Assembly (NCBI GenBank): GCA_963921825.1
Contig: OY997593.1
Location: forward strand, 50,700,039-50,764,038
Direction of reading: 5' to 3'
DNA length: 64,000 nt
From: Erodium maritimum
Lineage: Eukaryota; Streptophyta; Magnoliopsida; Geraniales; Geraniaceae
The notes under the pieces were generated by a model. The model did not search any database and was not told where the DNA came from. It saw only the letters and a list, made by a program, of their open reading frames with translations. This document shows positions 24,521 through 43,599 of the stretch, piece after piece (the stretch's first letter is position 1; each line of letters starts with the position of its first letter). The translations under genes and the position numbers were made by a program.

Positions 24521-25385
24521 GGGTTTTTTTTTTTTTTTTGAGTGGAGGGGTATGCTTTATTTATCACTAAGTGTACAATACGTTTAAATAAGAATAAATT
24601 CAAAATAAGACCGAGACTAAAATCGAGATCCCCGTTAATTAATAAGTGTTCTAGCATGTTAAGCTTAAACAAATCTCTAAGACAATTAGAACAACAATAC
24701 ACAAACACGTGGATTAGTACAATTGAACAGATACAAGGTTGTCTTGACCTGTTGTGGTGGTCGCCAAGATAATTTGGGCCGAAAAGTCTGACCATTGAGA
24801 TTGAGGACCAGGGAGAAACTTTGCAGGGTGCACAACATCAGGGAGTCCCGGGTGAACGATAACGGTATGGTGGCACAAAAGAAGGCCACTGATACTCCAT
24901 ACGGTACGACGGCGAAAGGGAACTAGTAGTGGCACCGAAGCACGACAAAAGAAAACAACGCTTCATACGACTCGGTCTGAAAGAATAGAGGGGCTCAATG
25001 GCGGAGGGTGGTGGGACTCGACAACGGAAGGCGACAGGCTCGGCAATAAGGGGGAGAGGCGTGGGCGGCGGGCCTCAAGGGCGGCGAGAGCTCGGACGGA
25101 GGTTTGGACGGCGGCGGGGGGCTTGGATGGCGAGCGACGACAGGACAGGCTGGGGCGGGGCAGAGGACGGGGCTTGAGGGAGGTGAAGGGGTGACGAGCA
25201 TCCGATGAGAGCCGATTTAGACGAGGTCGAAGAAAAAAGCGAAAAAAGGGGCGGAGAAAGAGAATGAGACAAGACAGTAGGATGGAGAGGAGGACCGGCG
25301 ACCCCCATAAAGAAGGAGGCCGTCGGCGAAAAAGGAGGAGGAAGAAAGGGGGCGACGGTTTAGAGAAAAAAGTCGAAGTTTCCTA
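24521..25385 (-). mobile_element. Possible polyadenylated retroposon
   Basis: A T15 run at about 24525-24539 (poly-A on the minus strand) bounds a block with a GC-rich far end (24990-25370), like the 5' region of a LINE or a retroposed transcript. ATGAGATGAG occurs at about 24505-24515 on the left and at about 25396-25405 on the right, a possible 10 bp target duplication, although five bases separate it from the T run. No protein domain is seen. Confidence 0.35.
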
Positions 25386-26211
25386 TAATCTTCTTTATGA
25401 GATGAGATGATTCTAGTTCATATAATCGATCAAAATTAATAGATCATTAACGAGATTTAAAGCATCTCCAGTTATTAATTATTTTGTTGTTCGAAAGAGG
25501 AGTCAGGCTAAAGAGAGCGATATAGAGCGGAATAACAGACACATAAGATGATATGCAAAAACGATCAAACAACACCTGACGAAAACGTCACAATCGGGAC
25601 AGGAAAACAAACACGTAATAGACGAAGATTGAGGAGTAACAATATCTATATAGCCATGGCTGGCTTGGAATGACAGAGTACACACTACTGAATTGAAAAT
25701 TCAACGAATCCGAAACAGTTACAACATGTATTAGAAACGACACAATAATCATGATGAGAAGATATTTAGATATCAACCGATAATCGGACAATCATCAACG
25801 GTTCTAAACGTCCAACACGTCCAAATAATACGTAAAATAAGTGAATTGTATCAGCAGTAATCAAATTCCAGAAAGTTATCAGAAGAGATTGATCATAAGT
25901 ACCGAATGGTTCGGGTGTATGGTTCGCACAGTATGGATGCTCTAAGTACCAAAGTTATCAACTTACCCATTTGATGAAGTGGGATGGGACAAAGTTGATC
26001 ACCGTTAAAACACGAAACGGTGCGTAGAGCGAGTGCACTCGGGGAACGAGTGGACTCAGTTTTCGCGGATTTTAATAGGAGGAATTGATTTTCTGTTACA
26101 AGGCATCTGAGCAGAAAGAAGTCGATCACGGGGTCCGTTACGCGAAGCAGTGAAGAAGTGCGCAAGAGGCACGACGGAGTCAGAGCAAACCCTAACAGCC
26201 GAACCAGAAAA
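25386..26211. promoter_or_regulatory. Upstream region of the COV1-like gene
   Basis: About 800 bp without coding sequence. A fragment AAAGCATCTCCAGTTATTAA at 25460 resembles the end of a common plant MITE type but has no partner. The last 100 bp are probably 5' UTR. No TATA box is clear. Confidence 0.3.
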
Positions 26212-29043
26212 ATGGCAAACAGGGAAATGGAGAGAGATATCGAGCTTCTAATCCCTGTTGCTGCAGGTATCTCTGAAAATGGACTATCTAAATCATCGCC
26301 TCCGGTGCCCGCCCCGACCCACCACTCCGGCCGCGAGGTCCGTACGTTTTCGCATCTCTCTCTGGCTTACGTTTTTTTGGCTCCGTTTGGTTTATGAGAA
26401 AGTGGAGGAAACTATCAATTGATTCTTTTTGTAACATTTCATCTTTCTAGTCAATTAAATATGGGTTAAAGACCTAATGTGGATCAATCGTCTAACTTAA
26501 TTGGCACATGACGCTATCCTTAGGCTTAATTATGCAGAGCACATACATGATTAATGACGTTGATGCAGATTGTTATTGCAGAATGTGTAATGTTTATGAT
26601 GTGTTTGACGAAACAATAATGTTTAAGCCTTTGTTTGTACACTTTGTATAGGCATTCTCAAAAGTCATACGGAGTTGGGCTTCCAAGAAGTTTATGACAG
26701 GATGGTAAGTACCTGCTCATTTGTGCACAGTTTTGTAGCCTTGATCAATATCGCACATGACCTTACGAGGAAAATTTTATATTCACTTATGTATTTGGAA
26801 TATATAACAGTCCTTAATAAATCACTATATCTCTATGGTTTTCTAATCCGGATAATGGCATCCTAACTAGTACCATTGTACAACTTGCAACAGGCTCGGG
26901 TCATAAAAAGTATCATATTTCTAGTTGTGGATGGTATTTCCACAAACCCGTTATACCTCCGACATGTGTGTATACTACATACTACAGAACACCCCGGCCC
27001 ATTTGGGTTGTCCTGGTGGTCAAGGAGCTCTCTCATATTCTTGAGGTTATAGGTTTGAATCTCAGTGGGTACATCTGTTTGGGAGCAGGTGTGGGTGAAG
27101 GGTACGCTAGAAATAGATTAGGCTAGAGTAGGATTCCTCCGCCGATGAAAATAAGTATGGAACACCCCAGGTAGACATAATGAAAAGGCAATGATTCATG
27201 GATATAGGTAATATACAAGATGAAGAACTGTCTCCAATCTTTTTATCATTGCTTAACCAAATAGTTTGATACAGTTTTGCCCAAATTGGTTGCCAACATG
27301 ACCTGAATCTTGCTTCCAACATTTAAGATTATGCAGTTGACATGCACATACAATAAATTCATAGACAGTAACTGATATAGTTTTTTGCAGTGTCATTCTT
27401 CTTCCAATAGCCATTACATTCTACGTCACATGGGGTTTCATTCATTTTGTTGACGGCTTCTTTTCCCCAATTTATGATCAGTTGGGGATCAACATATTTG
27501 GTAAGCACCTGTGATTAATCCCTCCGAATGTTATTTTGTAGATTAATCTATATGGTTAGATTAATCACCTTTGTAAGTTTATATCCCATACAATAGGATT
27601 TGGCTAGCCACCAAAAGCACTACAAAACTTAGGATGAAGTCCTCTGGTTTGATGGGAGGTTCGCAAAGCAAAATCCTTTGAGATCTTGGTCACCTTTATG
27701 ATTTTCAAATAGCCCAACCATTGCCTCCGGAGCAGAGATGTTTGAAATATTTAACCAGTAAACTGCTATTTCTGGCCAAACCATATAGGCCAGTCAAGTG
27801 TCCTTGAATTGGAATGAATCATGCAAAGTCCAATACTTTGCACTCCAATGTTTTAGAGAGGAATGACATGTGATGGCCAATGGCCACTTATGTATCTATA
27901 GTGATATTCTGACATCTCAAAGAAGTGGCTGCTACATCTAATGCAATGTCTTTCCCCAATTTCATATTTGAAGACTATTATGATCTGAAGTATTAGGAGT
28001 TAGTGTGATCTTCTAAGTATCGTCTTCAGATATATGTCCCCACTTTCATAAACGTGTAAGAGTGCAAGTATTAGTACAATTATTAAGTTGCACAGCCCTA
28101 CCTTACACAAGTCTTACTGGAGAGTTTTTTGAATGCCAATTGCGACATGCGATTATCTTCATGACATAGGAATCAGAATGCCATTGAGAGAAGTATGTTT
28201 GATTTTTGCATTCATTCTTGTGCTGTGTGAAAAGAATGGCCTTTTGCTGATGATACTAGACACTTAATTGTGTACCCACCCAACTTGGGAAAAATAATAT
28301 AGCAATTCTTTGTAGTCAATTTGTGCTCTCTACTGTCATCAATTTAGTCTTCATATATTATAATTTGGTGTACATGTAGGTCTTGGATTCATTACCTCCA
28401 TCACATTCATCTTCTTAGTTGGTGTATTCATGTCATCGTGGTTGGGGACTTCTGTTCTTACTCTTGGGGAATGGTTCATTAAGAAGATGCCACTTGTAAG
28501 CTATATATACTCTGCATCAAAACAAATAAGTACAGCAATAACACCAGGTAAAAGTATCAATATTTTTTGGTTAGTAGTATTACTTGCAGATTTTGAAACA
28601 TAGTCATTCACATTATCTTGCAGATCAGAGCTCTAATGCCTTCAAAGAAGTGGCCATCATAAGGCACCCCCGTGTTGGGGAATATGCATTTGGATTTATC
28701 ACTTCAACAGTTTTGCTTCAGAGGAGTGTGGGTGAAGAAGAGCTCTGCTGTGTTTATGTCCCCTCCAACCACCTCTACATTGGAGATATATATCTGATCA
28801 ACTCAAATGATATTTTGAGGCCCAATCTGTCCGTTCGAGAAGGGATAGGTCTGTTCTTCCAAGCGATAACTAGAAAAGGCTTTCCAAGTATAAGTCTCAT
28901 GTTGGTCTCTGTGTTATGCAGAAATAGTTATATCAGGCGGAATGTCAGTGCCTCAAATGTTGACTACCGTTGATGCGCAGACACCACGAGCACCACCCAT
29001 AGCAGCAGGGAGCTATAGCAGCTTTGCCGCATCAAACAAATGA
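26212..29043 (+). CDS. LCV: COV1-like integral membrane protein (DUF502), 6 exons, 267 aa
   Basis: Exons: 26212-26337, 26652-26704, 27391-27500, 28380-28547, 28624-28848, 28922-29043, 804 nt, all joins in frame. The product belongs to the CONTINUOUS VASCULAR RING / LIKE COV family: it starts MANREMERDIELLIPVA, then WASKKFMTG, a membrane segment at about residues 60-80 (CVILLPIAITFYVTWGFIHF), VDGFFSPIYDQLGINIFG, a second membrane segment at about 97-119 (GLGFITSITFIFLVGVFMSS), GEWFIKKMP, and the strongly conserved AIIRHPRVGEYAFGFITS and RPNLSVREGI. Arabidopsis COV1 and its relatives act in vascular patterning and vacuolar-protein trafficking at the Golgi/TGN. Length matches the family. Exon 1 needs the donor GAG|GTCCGT at 26338, a weak match; GTACGT three bases on would break the frame match to the family. 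AATAAA at 29103 is a candidate poly-A signal. Confidence 0.92.
26990..27160 (+). mobile_element. tRNA-derived SINE-like insertion in COV1-like intron 2
   Basis: CCTGGTGGTCAAGGAGCTC (about 27015) resembles a pol III A box and GGTTTGAATCTC (about 27051) a B box, about 30-35 bp apart as in tRNA-derived SINEs. The downstream block GGTGTGGGTGAAGGGTACGC followed by TAGATTAGGCTAGAGTAGG resembles plant SINE bodies. The ends are not sharp. Confidence 0.5.
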
Positions 29044-30120
29044 TAGTGTATAAGTGGGTGAGCAGTTTTTGTATTCAATAATACGCAATGAATGATTTGT
29101 TCAAATAAAAGGCCATGGGGTGCTTAATTTCCTTGTCCATCATGCAACAGTGACCAATACAAAAATGAAGCAATGTGGAATTGCTGGAAACAGGAAATAA
29201 CATCAAGTTCATTGAGAGGAGACACTGAGATCACACTGTTTGGAGGATAAAACCATAAACAGTAGAAAATTCTTCCTTCCATATAGATACTAGGTGATTA
29301 TGCACTCACGTATCAATGATTAGTTATAGTATTATTAATGAAATACGTAATTTCCTGTGAATTCAAAACAGAAATGTTGATATATTTCAGAAGTTTTTTT
29401 TTTTTTTTTCCTGGAATGACATGGTCCTTGTGTTGTGTGCGCCCTTCATGTTAATGTCTGAGTGACTTGTGTATTATTCTGAGCTCAATAGCAACATTTT
29501 AAAATGATATAGTAGGGGACAACCAAAAGATGGAACAGATTGGGCTTATGGGCCGTTGTAATGGGGCCATAGCATCTGCCGTGAACTGCTGTTTGGTTAC
29601 CTTAAAACCCGCTAATTGAATCACTAGCCTAAAGCGCGCCACGTGTCGGAGGAGGCAGTCAAATAAAAACGGTTAAATATTACATGTGGCGGCCGCAAGG
29701 TTCGGACAAAAGGATTTGGACGCTACTTCATGTCATGAGTGACAGAAGCGAGAGACAAGCCTCCTTATCACGTGACCCCTCTTTTTCCAGCCGTGGGAAG
29801 CTTCAGAGGCCTGTTCAAATGCCTCCTTACGAATAGAATAAACTATTTTCAATTCTCTCCACTCCCCATAAAGCTCTCTCTCTCTCTTCAGGTCTTCCCC
29901 TCAACACCTTCTCTTTATTCTCGAATTTTCTGTTGCTCCGTTTCGATAATACTTTGGATTTTCTCCTACGAAATCGGTTTATCTGGTGTATCATTTACTC
30001 GATTGAAGTTCATTTGATTTGGTATTTTTTTTTAATTTGCTGTTTGGCCGTCGAGAAAATAGCTTGGTAATATCTGTCTGTTTCAGCCTTTCAGGAGTTT
30101 GCTAGTGATTTGTACGACAG
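29044..30120. promoter_or_regulatory. COV1-like 3' region, intergenic DNA and PGIC promoter/5' UTR
   Basis: The left part is 3' UTR and spacer with a T run at 29394-29410. Upstream of PGIC there are two CACGTG G-box cores, at 29640-29645 (CCACGTGTCGG) and 29769-29774. A CT-rich stretch at 29870-29900 is typical of a plant 5' UTR. TTTCAG at about 30083-30088 could be the acceptor of a 5' UTR intron. Confidence 0.4.
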
Positions 30121-37469
<7,349 letters not shown>

Positions 37470-38253
37470 CTGCTTGGGACTCGGGGAAGAACTTGCAGTG
37501 TTGGAGTCAAATGAACTCCAACTGGTTTTGGCATCACTCGACTGTAATCATCTACCATTGAGGTTTCCTCTTCTTCTTTTTTTACACTGTAGTATCATTA
37601 TGACTACACTGTGGTCGGGTATGCTAGAGTGATTTCTTAATTGATCATCATCTTGTTTGCGACCATTTATTTGTATTGCTGAATTCTGAGACTCCAATAA
37701 ACTTTGTATTCAAGTACTCCATACACTACTTTAAAGTGCACATATAGAGTTGCAAGTAAGCAATTGAGTGGTTAAATTAAATCCGAAGCATATATATTCT
37801 TCACATTTTGAGCAGATTGGTGCGTGGAAGATGCTCCGTGATATTCCTTTATAATTATATGTTTTCTTCGTTTGCAATCGTACACTTTGCTAAGAAAGAC
37901 CAAATGGCGTTTGTTTGGAGGTGGGATGGTTTTACGTTTGTGAAACATATATATGCTGGTTCAACCGGGGAACAATCAGATTAGAATTTTAAATATGAAA
38001 ATTGAAAATTAATCATAATAGTAGAGTTCTTTCTTTCAAATTTAGGTGGGAACTTTCTTGTGTAATTTAAGTTTCTAAATTTAAATTCAGCTCCATCTCG
38101 AGTGAAACCTGCAATGCAGTAGACACAAATTACATTGAGTTCACTCCTAATTTTGGTTTTTACCTGTCATTCTGCATGCCCATATGGGAATAACTGGACA
38201 CATAATCTTCTAATTGTAATCGATATATAGTCGGTTACACATTAAAACATCAA
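37470..38253. other. PGIC 3' UTR and intergenic DNA
   Basis: Probably 3' UTR to about 37720, then AT-rich spacer. The last 70 bp (38181-38251) recur at about 41555-41623. No gene is seen. Confidence 0.5.
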
Positions 38254-38262
38254 ACAATAAAA

Positions 38263-39738
38263 GGGAAAATTTCATTTTACCACCCTGTCAAACATTTAAC
38301 TTCAGTTTGATACTCTGACATAAATTTTTATCAGTTTCATACCTTAACCAAACTTTTAATTTCACTTTCATACCCAACCGGGTAAAATGTCCAAAATACC
38401 CCTAACTATTACTCAAACTTTCATCTCATGTCATTGCCTCAGAATTTGAAAAGAAGTGAAATGACAATAATACCCTTCATTGTTTAGGGTGTTAAACTGA
38501 AAATTTCAATAATTTTAAAACAAAAACAGTTTTTTTTTTATAAATTCAATTTTTAATTTCAAAAAATCAGATTTTAATTTTAAAAATACATAAAAAAGTT
38601 TTTTTTTTATATAAAGATATTTTTTTATTAAAAACAGTTTTTTATATAAAAAATCATTTTTATTTTTTTAAAAAATTAATTTTATTAAAAAAAAATCAGA
38701 GGCTCGCGACTGCGTCTTCTCCGGCGTGGTCTCCGGCCACCCTCCTCCGTCGGCGTCGTCCCCGGCCACCCCCACTTCGCCGGCATCGTCCCCGGCCTCT
38801 TCTCTCCTACCTCAAGCAACGCCGGCGTGTTTCAGATCTGATTTGGTCGACGCCGGAGACTTCAGAAGGTGCAAATGTCAGCCAGCAGGAGACTTCAGAA
38901 GGTGCTTGTGATGAGAGCAGATCCCAAGATGCAACCATGTCAGATGCTGAAATGTCAAGCCAAGTAGAGTCCATCAAGCTACTTTTTGTGGAGCACACCG
39001 AAGACTATGGAATCCCGCAGCTTGAACAACTCTATACCCGCGTTTTCGAGGGAGTTTTTGAAACCAAGGATAAAAGGATTAAAGACGACCCGAAGCATTC
39101 AATTTTAAGGTTTTTGTTGAAATTTGCAGAGGATAAAGCAAATTTCTGATCTCAACAACATTTTCCCTCATAAGAAAAAGGGAAAGAAAGTTAGCGATTT
39201 GGTTCAGATCTGAACCAAATTAGTTCTGAACCACGTCGGCGTTGCTTGAGGGAGGAGGGAAGAGGTCGGGGACGACGCCGGAGAAGACGCAGTCGCGAGC
39301 CTCTGATTTTTTTTTAAAATTAATTTTTTTAAAAACATAAAAACGATTCTTTATATAAAAAACTGTTTTTAATAATAAAAAAATATCTTTATATAAAAAA
39401 AACTTTTTTTAATGTATTTTTAAAATTAAAATCTGATTTTCTGAAATTAAAAATTGAATTTATAAAAAAAACTGATTTTGTTTTAAAATTATTGAAATTT
39501 TCAGTTTAGCACCCTAAACAATGAAGGGTATTATTGTCATTTCACTTCTTTTCAAATTCTGAGGCAATGGCATGAGATGAAAATTTGAGTAATAGTTAGG
39601 GGTATTTTGGACATTTTACCCGGTTGGGTATGAAAGTGAAATTAAAATTTTGGTTAGGGTATGAAACTGATAAAAATTTATGCCAGGGTATCAAACTGAA
39701 GTTAAATGTTTGACAGGATGGTAAAATGAAATTTTCCC
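38263..39738. mobile_element. Mutator-like element with long inverted arms (Pack-MULE candidate)
   Basis: Begins GGGAAAATTTCATTTTACCA and ends with its reverse complement. The arms extend over 460 bp at about 95% identity by eye (38263-38725 against 39280-39738) and weaker matching continues to CCTCAAGCAACGCC near 38812 and 39235. Flanking 9-mers ACAATAAAA (38254-38262) and ATAATAAAA (39739-39747) agree at eight of nine positions, the length expected for MULEs. There is no transposase. The centre holds a coding fragment. Confidence 0.8.
38856..39149 (+). pseudogene. Captured coding fragment inside the MULE
   Basis: An open frame runs from at least 38823 to a stop at 39149. It contains a repeated ETSEGA at 38856 and 38901, MSDAEMSSQVESIKLLFVEH from 38937, and a hydrophobic-helical stretch that includes SILRFLLKFAEDKANF. 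The composition is that of real coding DNA, unlike the AT-rich arms. I do not recognise the parent gene. It is most simply a piece of a host gene picked up by the MULE; whether it is expressed is unknown. Confidence 0.55.
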
Positions 39739-39747
39739 ATAATAAAA

Positions 39748-41478
39748 TTCTAAAATTCCACTCGCCTCTGTCGAGACCTCCCTCCTCGCTTCTGTCGAGA
39801 CTAACCTTATCCTATGCCTACTGTCGCGTCCGCCGCTGACAACCTGTCGACGCCGTTTGGTTTTGTCCCATCAGTCCCTATAGCCATGCACACCCCCTCG
39901 GAGAATAGGTCGAGGGCGTGACTTTTTAACCATCACACGGGCACGAGGCACTCACCTTCGTCCTTTGCTTCTTCTCCATCCATGGTGCAACGCCACTGCG
40001 TGGTACTGCGAAGGACCGTTGGAGGGGACGACCGGGCTCTCCTCACCCACGAAGGGGTTTCGCGAGGGAGCGTCCCGGGGATTCCTCATTGGGCCTAGAA
40101 TCATTCCCTTGGCTTTCACGGTCGCGTCTGGTGGTTGGATGGCCGACCCATGACCTTGCTCTGGGTCTGATGGAGAATGGAGGACGCGGGCGACAGCTTC
40201 AGAGTTCTCCTTTGTCCTTCTCGCCCTCTCGGGGACGGGACCTGGGACGACCTAGGTTTTTTGTGAGACAACGACCTTGGCGGTCTCTTCGGGCACCGGC
40301 GCCTTCCTTCGGTTTCCACGGGCGCGATTTAGGGTGGGATAGGCGGCCCATGACCTTGCTATGGGTCCGGTGGAGAGGGGAGGGCCCGAGTGTCGCTCTC
40401 TCCTCCGACCTTCCCGCCCTGGGCTATCTCTCGGGGCTCAAACCTGGGAAGACCTAGGGTTTCGGATTGGCGGTCTCTTGAGTTTGATAGGGCGTCGGGG
40501 TGGCTCTCTTCGCCCACCAGAGGGTATCGGAATAGTCGGGTCCTTCCTACAGCATGCACTACAGGCCCGTCGACTCGGTCTCGATTTCCGTACGGAGACT
40601 TTCCGCTGGCCCGTAGAGGTTTTCTTTGGAGGTCTGCGATGACGGGGCCTAGACCTCGCCTTGGCAAAGCACGGAGTCTGGGGTGATCAAGGGTGGCTTG
40701 TGCGTATGGCAGGGACCCTTTGTCCTTGGATCCATTACCTAATCTTGGAGGGTATCGGGGGTGGGGTGCGAGCGTATCCCTGGACCTATTACCTAACCCG
40801 GGACATGGCCCTAGATGGGGGATAAGTCCTCTGGGGAGGTTCTCTGCTGGTTCGATTGCTACGGGCCAGGGGAACGATCGGGGGGGGGGGGGGGGGGGGT
40901 TGGTGGAAGAGGTCGAGAGTCTCTCGACTCTTGGCATATTGGAATGCCATCATCCCCTATAGGGAGAGGGGGGAGGGCTGGAGTTCTGGTGCGGGCAGCA
41001 GCACCAGAGGAGAAGGGTGGCCAGTGAGTCACAGTTTAGGGCAAGGGCTGAATTTCAGCCCCGCCGGGCCTCATGAGTACGCTGGCAGGGCCCAGGGGCA
41101 GGAAGGAGTCCCTGAGGATACCATGTCCACCCTTAGCAGCTAAGGGACACATGTTCGGTTTTACAGCAGAAGAAGAGTGTCGCCCTTGGACGACCCAACG
41201 ACATTCAGGCCATACTTTGAGCAGTGTTCCGTCAGTCGTCTTTATTTTTATTATTTTTTTAGGGATTTGGCTCGGTTTTAGTTCGGTTAACCTTAGTTAT
41301 TTCAATAATGGTCTAGTTCATTTGTTTTGGTTGTCAGTTATAGGTCGCCTTTATGGCAATTCAGCAAAACGTCTTAGACGTTTCTCGGTAGATAGGGTTA
41401 GTGTGTTTGTCCCGTTAGGGTATTCAGGCATGTACTAACTCTTTTAAAGGAATATATTGCGCGTTTACTCAAAAAAAA
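39748..41478 (+). mobile_element. GC-rich polyadenylated retroposon (LINE-like 3' end)
   Basis: The block ends in GCGTTTACTCAAAAAAAAA at about 41478, as plant LINE and LINE-derived transcripts do. It is GC-rich in the first 1.3 kb (with a G19 tract at about 40879-40897), then U-rich 3' UTR-like sequence. The frames at 40089-40457 and 40359-40937 (minus) show no domain. After the tail the host sequence reads CATCCAATAATT; the left flank of the MULE reads TTAAAACATC at 38242-38251. This fits a retroposon that inserted at AAAACATC and later took the MULE near its 5' end. Confidence 0.45.
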
Positions 41479-41479
41479 A

Positions 41480-41680
41480 CATCCAATAATTATTTGGTAA
41501 CAAGTAAAGCTAAAGAACAGAAAAACCAACTTCGGCTAATAGTGATAGAACGAATCATATAGGAATAACTCGACACATAATCTTCTAGTTGTAATCGAGG
41601 CATATTAGGTTACACATTAAAACATCCAATAATTATTTGGTAACAAGTAAAGCTAAAGAACAGAAAACCAACTCCGGCTA
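41480..41680 (+). repeat. Local tandem repeat (unit about 140 bp)
   Basis: CATCCAATAATTATTTGGTA with about 45 following bases occurs at 41480 and 41620. The intervening GGAATAACTCGACACATAAT block also matches 38187-38251 left of the MULE. The original tandem pair was split by the retroposon and MULE insertions. Confidence 0.75.
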
Positions 41681-41699
41681 AAGAACATAAGCTTGTACG

Positions 41700-42360
41700 T
41701 GTGTGGAACTTCCTACGAGGCTCACCAGTTGTCTGGATAATGTGCATGGTCCGGGGAGGGAACTCTAGAATTCATACGGGGTCGGGTTTTCATTCCTCCA
41801 GAGCAACTCGAGGCCTCGAGAAGGCATAATGGGTCATGAAAAGGATGTTTACTATCCCTCGCCTGATACTCCTCATGTCGATCCTCCACTTCCACCCTCA
41901 TCCTGGTTAGGTTCATCCTCGACTTGTTTACATCTGAGAGGCCTCCTAGCGAGCTGGTTCAGGTCGTCCCACCTGCCTAAGGGTTAGGCACGACATTGGA
42001 TGTCACTGAACCCTCATCTATCTTTGTTATTGCACGGCCCCCGATAGGTGATGGTGACTTAGGCAAGACATTAAGCATCTTCTTATGATGTAATGGAGGG
42101 AAACCAAAGGGTACTTCTAGAGAGAGCCAAATCCCTAGTGATTGGTTTTTCAATCTTGACAGGTCCATCAGCCGCGATGGAGAGGTCAAATCTTCTGGTC
42201 TCCGACAATGACGTGTCACACTCCTGGGTCTCCTGTCTTAGACGGTCGCAGTTGAAGCAAAATAGCGGTAGACACTCATACTTTAGGTTTACCCAAATCG
42301 GATAAGGGAGCTCCTTCAATTGGAGAACCATTGAGCGACGTAGGGGCATTAATGTTGTGC
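41700..42360 (-). pseudogene. LINE ORF1 fragment (gag-like, zf-CCHC_4 type)
   Basis: Minus-strand frame 42349-42083 reads LPYPIWVNLKYECLPLFCFN followed by a knuckle with C-x2-C-x4-Q-x4-C spacing, where Q replaces the His. The LP-FCF-C pattern is typical of the ORF1 nucleic-acid-binding protein of plant LINEs. The frame is broken beyond it (41977-42219, 41722-41916). No RT half is nearby. Confidence 0.6.
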
Positions 42361-43473
42361 CAGAAGCGGACTCTAAATTTACCTCCCAAGCATAGGCCCC
42401 AATTTTCCGAGTGCATCTTCACACACCCTCACGAATTGTTCTGCTGAATATTTTTTATTTTGGTTTATATTAACAATTAATATTAATTTATTTAATTATA
42501 TTGGTTAACTCTATCCACCTAATATTTAGACAGATTGTTCTTTCAAATTTGTGTTGTTCATAAAAAATAAATATATAATAATAATTTTAAATTACTTTGA
42601 AAGAATAGTTTTGATATAAAATATAATTCCTAATAGCTAATGTTTATCTTTAAATGTGGGTTTGAATACATTGCCCATAAAAAGAGAATAAAGGGATTCG
42701 TTGTGTATTTGGACTCTTATGAATTGCTAGACTAAACGAATACCAACAATCCATTATGTCAGCAAATGCTACCTATTATAAGCGTACTGTAATTATAAAC
42801 CCATGTCGATTGAAGTTCATAAATACACTTTTTTACTAAAACTATGATCCAATGTCATTAAATAATTTGTGAGTACAAATTACAACTAGCATCGTGCAAT
42901 AGAAAACCTAGTTTAAGATAAATAGAAATTGATTTCAAAATATTACAAGAAAAAATAATATGTAACAAGATTTTTTTGAAGGATTAAATAAGTTCTGCTG
43001 GCATGTAACAAGATATTTTTAATATCTCATTTGAAGCTTATAATCATAGTATTTTAGTTTTTTTAATAGATTTGTACGATCAAAATACATCAAAGACTTA
43101 AAAGATATATTTTATGAAACTTTTTAAAACTTCGGAAATAAACTTCTCCTATAAATCGTTACAAAAAAAAACTGCTTCTATAAATTAAATTTTAAAATTA
43201 CAGAAACAGTTCTAAATTTAATTAGAAATTCAAAACATACCATTTATTTTTGTAAAACAAATATAGATTCAAACTGAAATATAATTTGGGGGCCTTTACA
43301 AAATAAGTGGTCTTACCTACCTTTTTTGCCAAGCGAATGGGCCGACACTTGCTAGAACATGGAAGATTAAGAAGGTGGTTGACTTTGTAGGCATGAGTTG
43401 GGCAGGAAATAAAATAATAAGGAGCTATTTCAGACTTAGGATGGCAAAGACAGGTTGGAGATAGAATAGGTAC
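42361..43473. other. AT-rich intergenic DNA upstream of the RING cluster
   Basis: No gene is recognised. The last 170 bp are the first copy of an upstream block repeated before each RING gene (AGGATGGC.AAGACAGGTTGG and the TATA box). Confidence 0.5.
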
Positions 43474-43480
43474 TATAAAT
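43474..43480 (+). promoter_or_regulatory. TATA box of RING-H2 copy 1
   Basis: TATAAAT in the conserved context TACTATAAATAATAATTAAA, 126 bp before the ATG at 43600. The same context stands at 45763 and 47682. Confidence 0.65.
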
Positions 43481-43599
43481 AATAATTAAAACCTTGGGTG
43501 ACAAGTTGTCATAATGTCTTAAGTTACATAATCGGGAATGGGGCGGGGTTTGTTGTGTTGTGTTGTTGTCATCGTCTCAGGTTCTCCTCCGTTCCAACA

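Noticed and set aside
40359-40937. 192-codon minus-strand frame
   Set aside because: GC-rich retroposon sequence with overlapping frames on both strands; no domain seen.
43498-43599. 34-codon upstream extension of RING copy 1
   Set aside because: It begins with GTG, not ATG; the first ATG in this frame is at 43600, and all three copies have equal length from the corresponding ATG.
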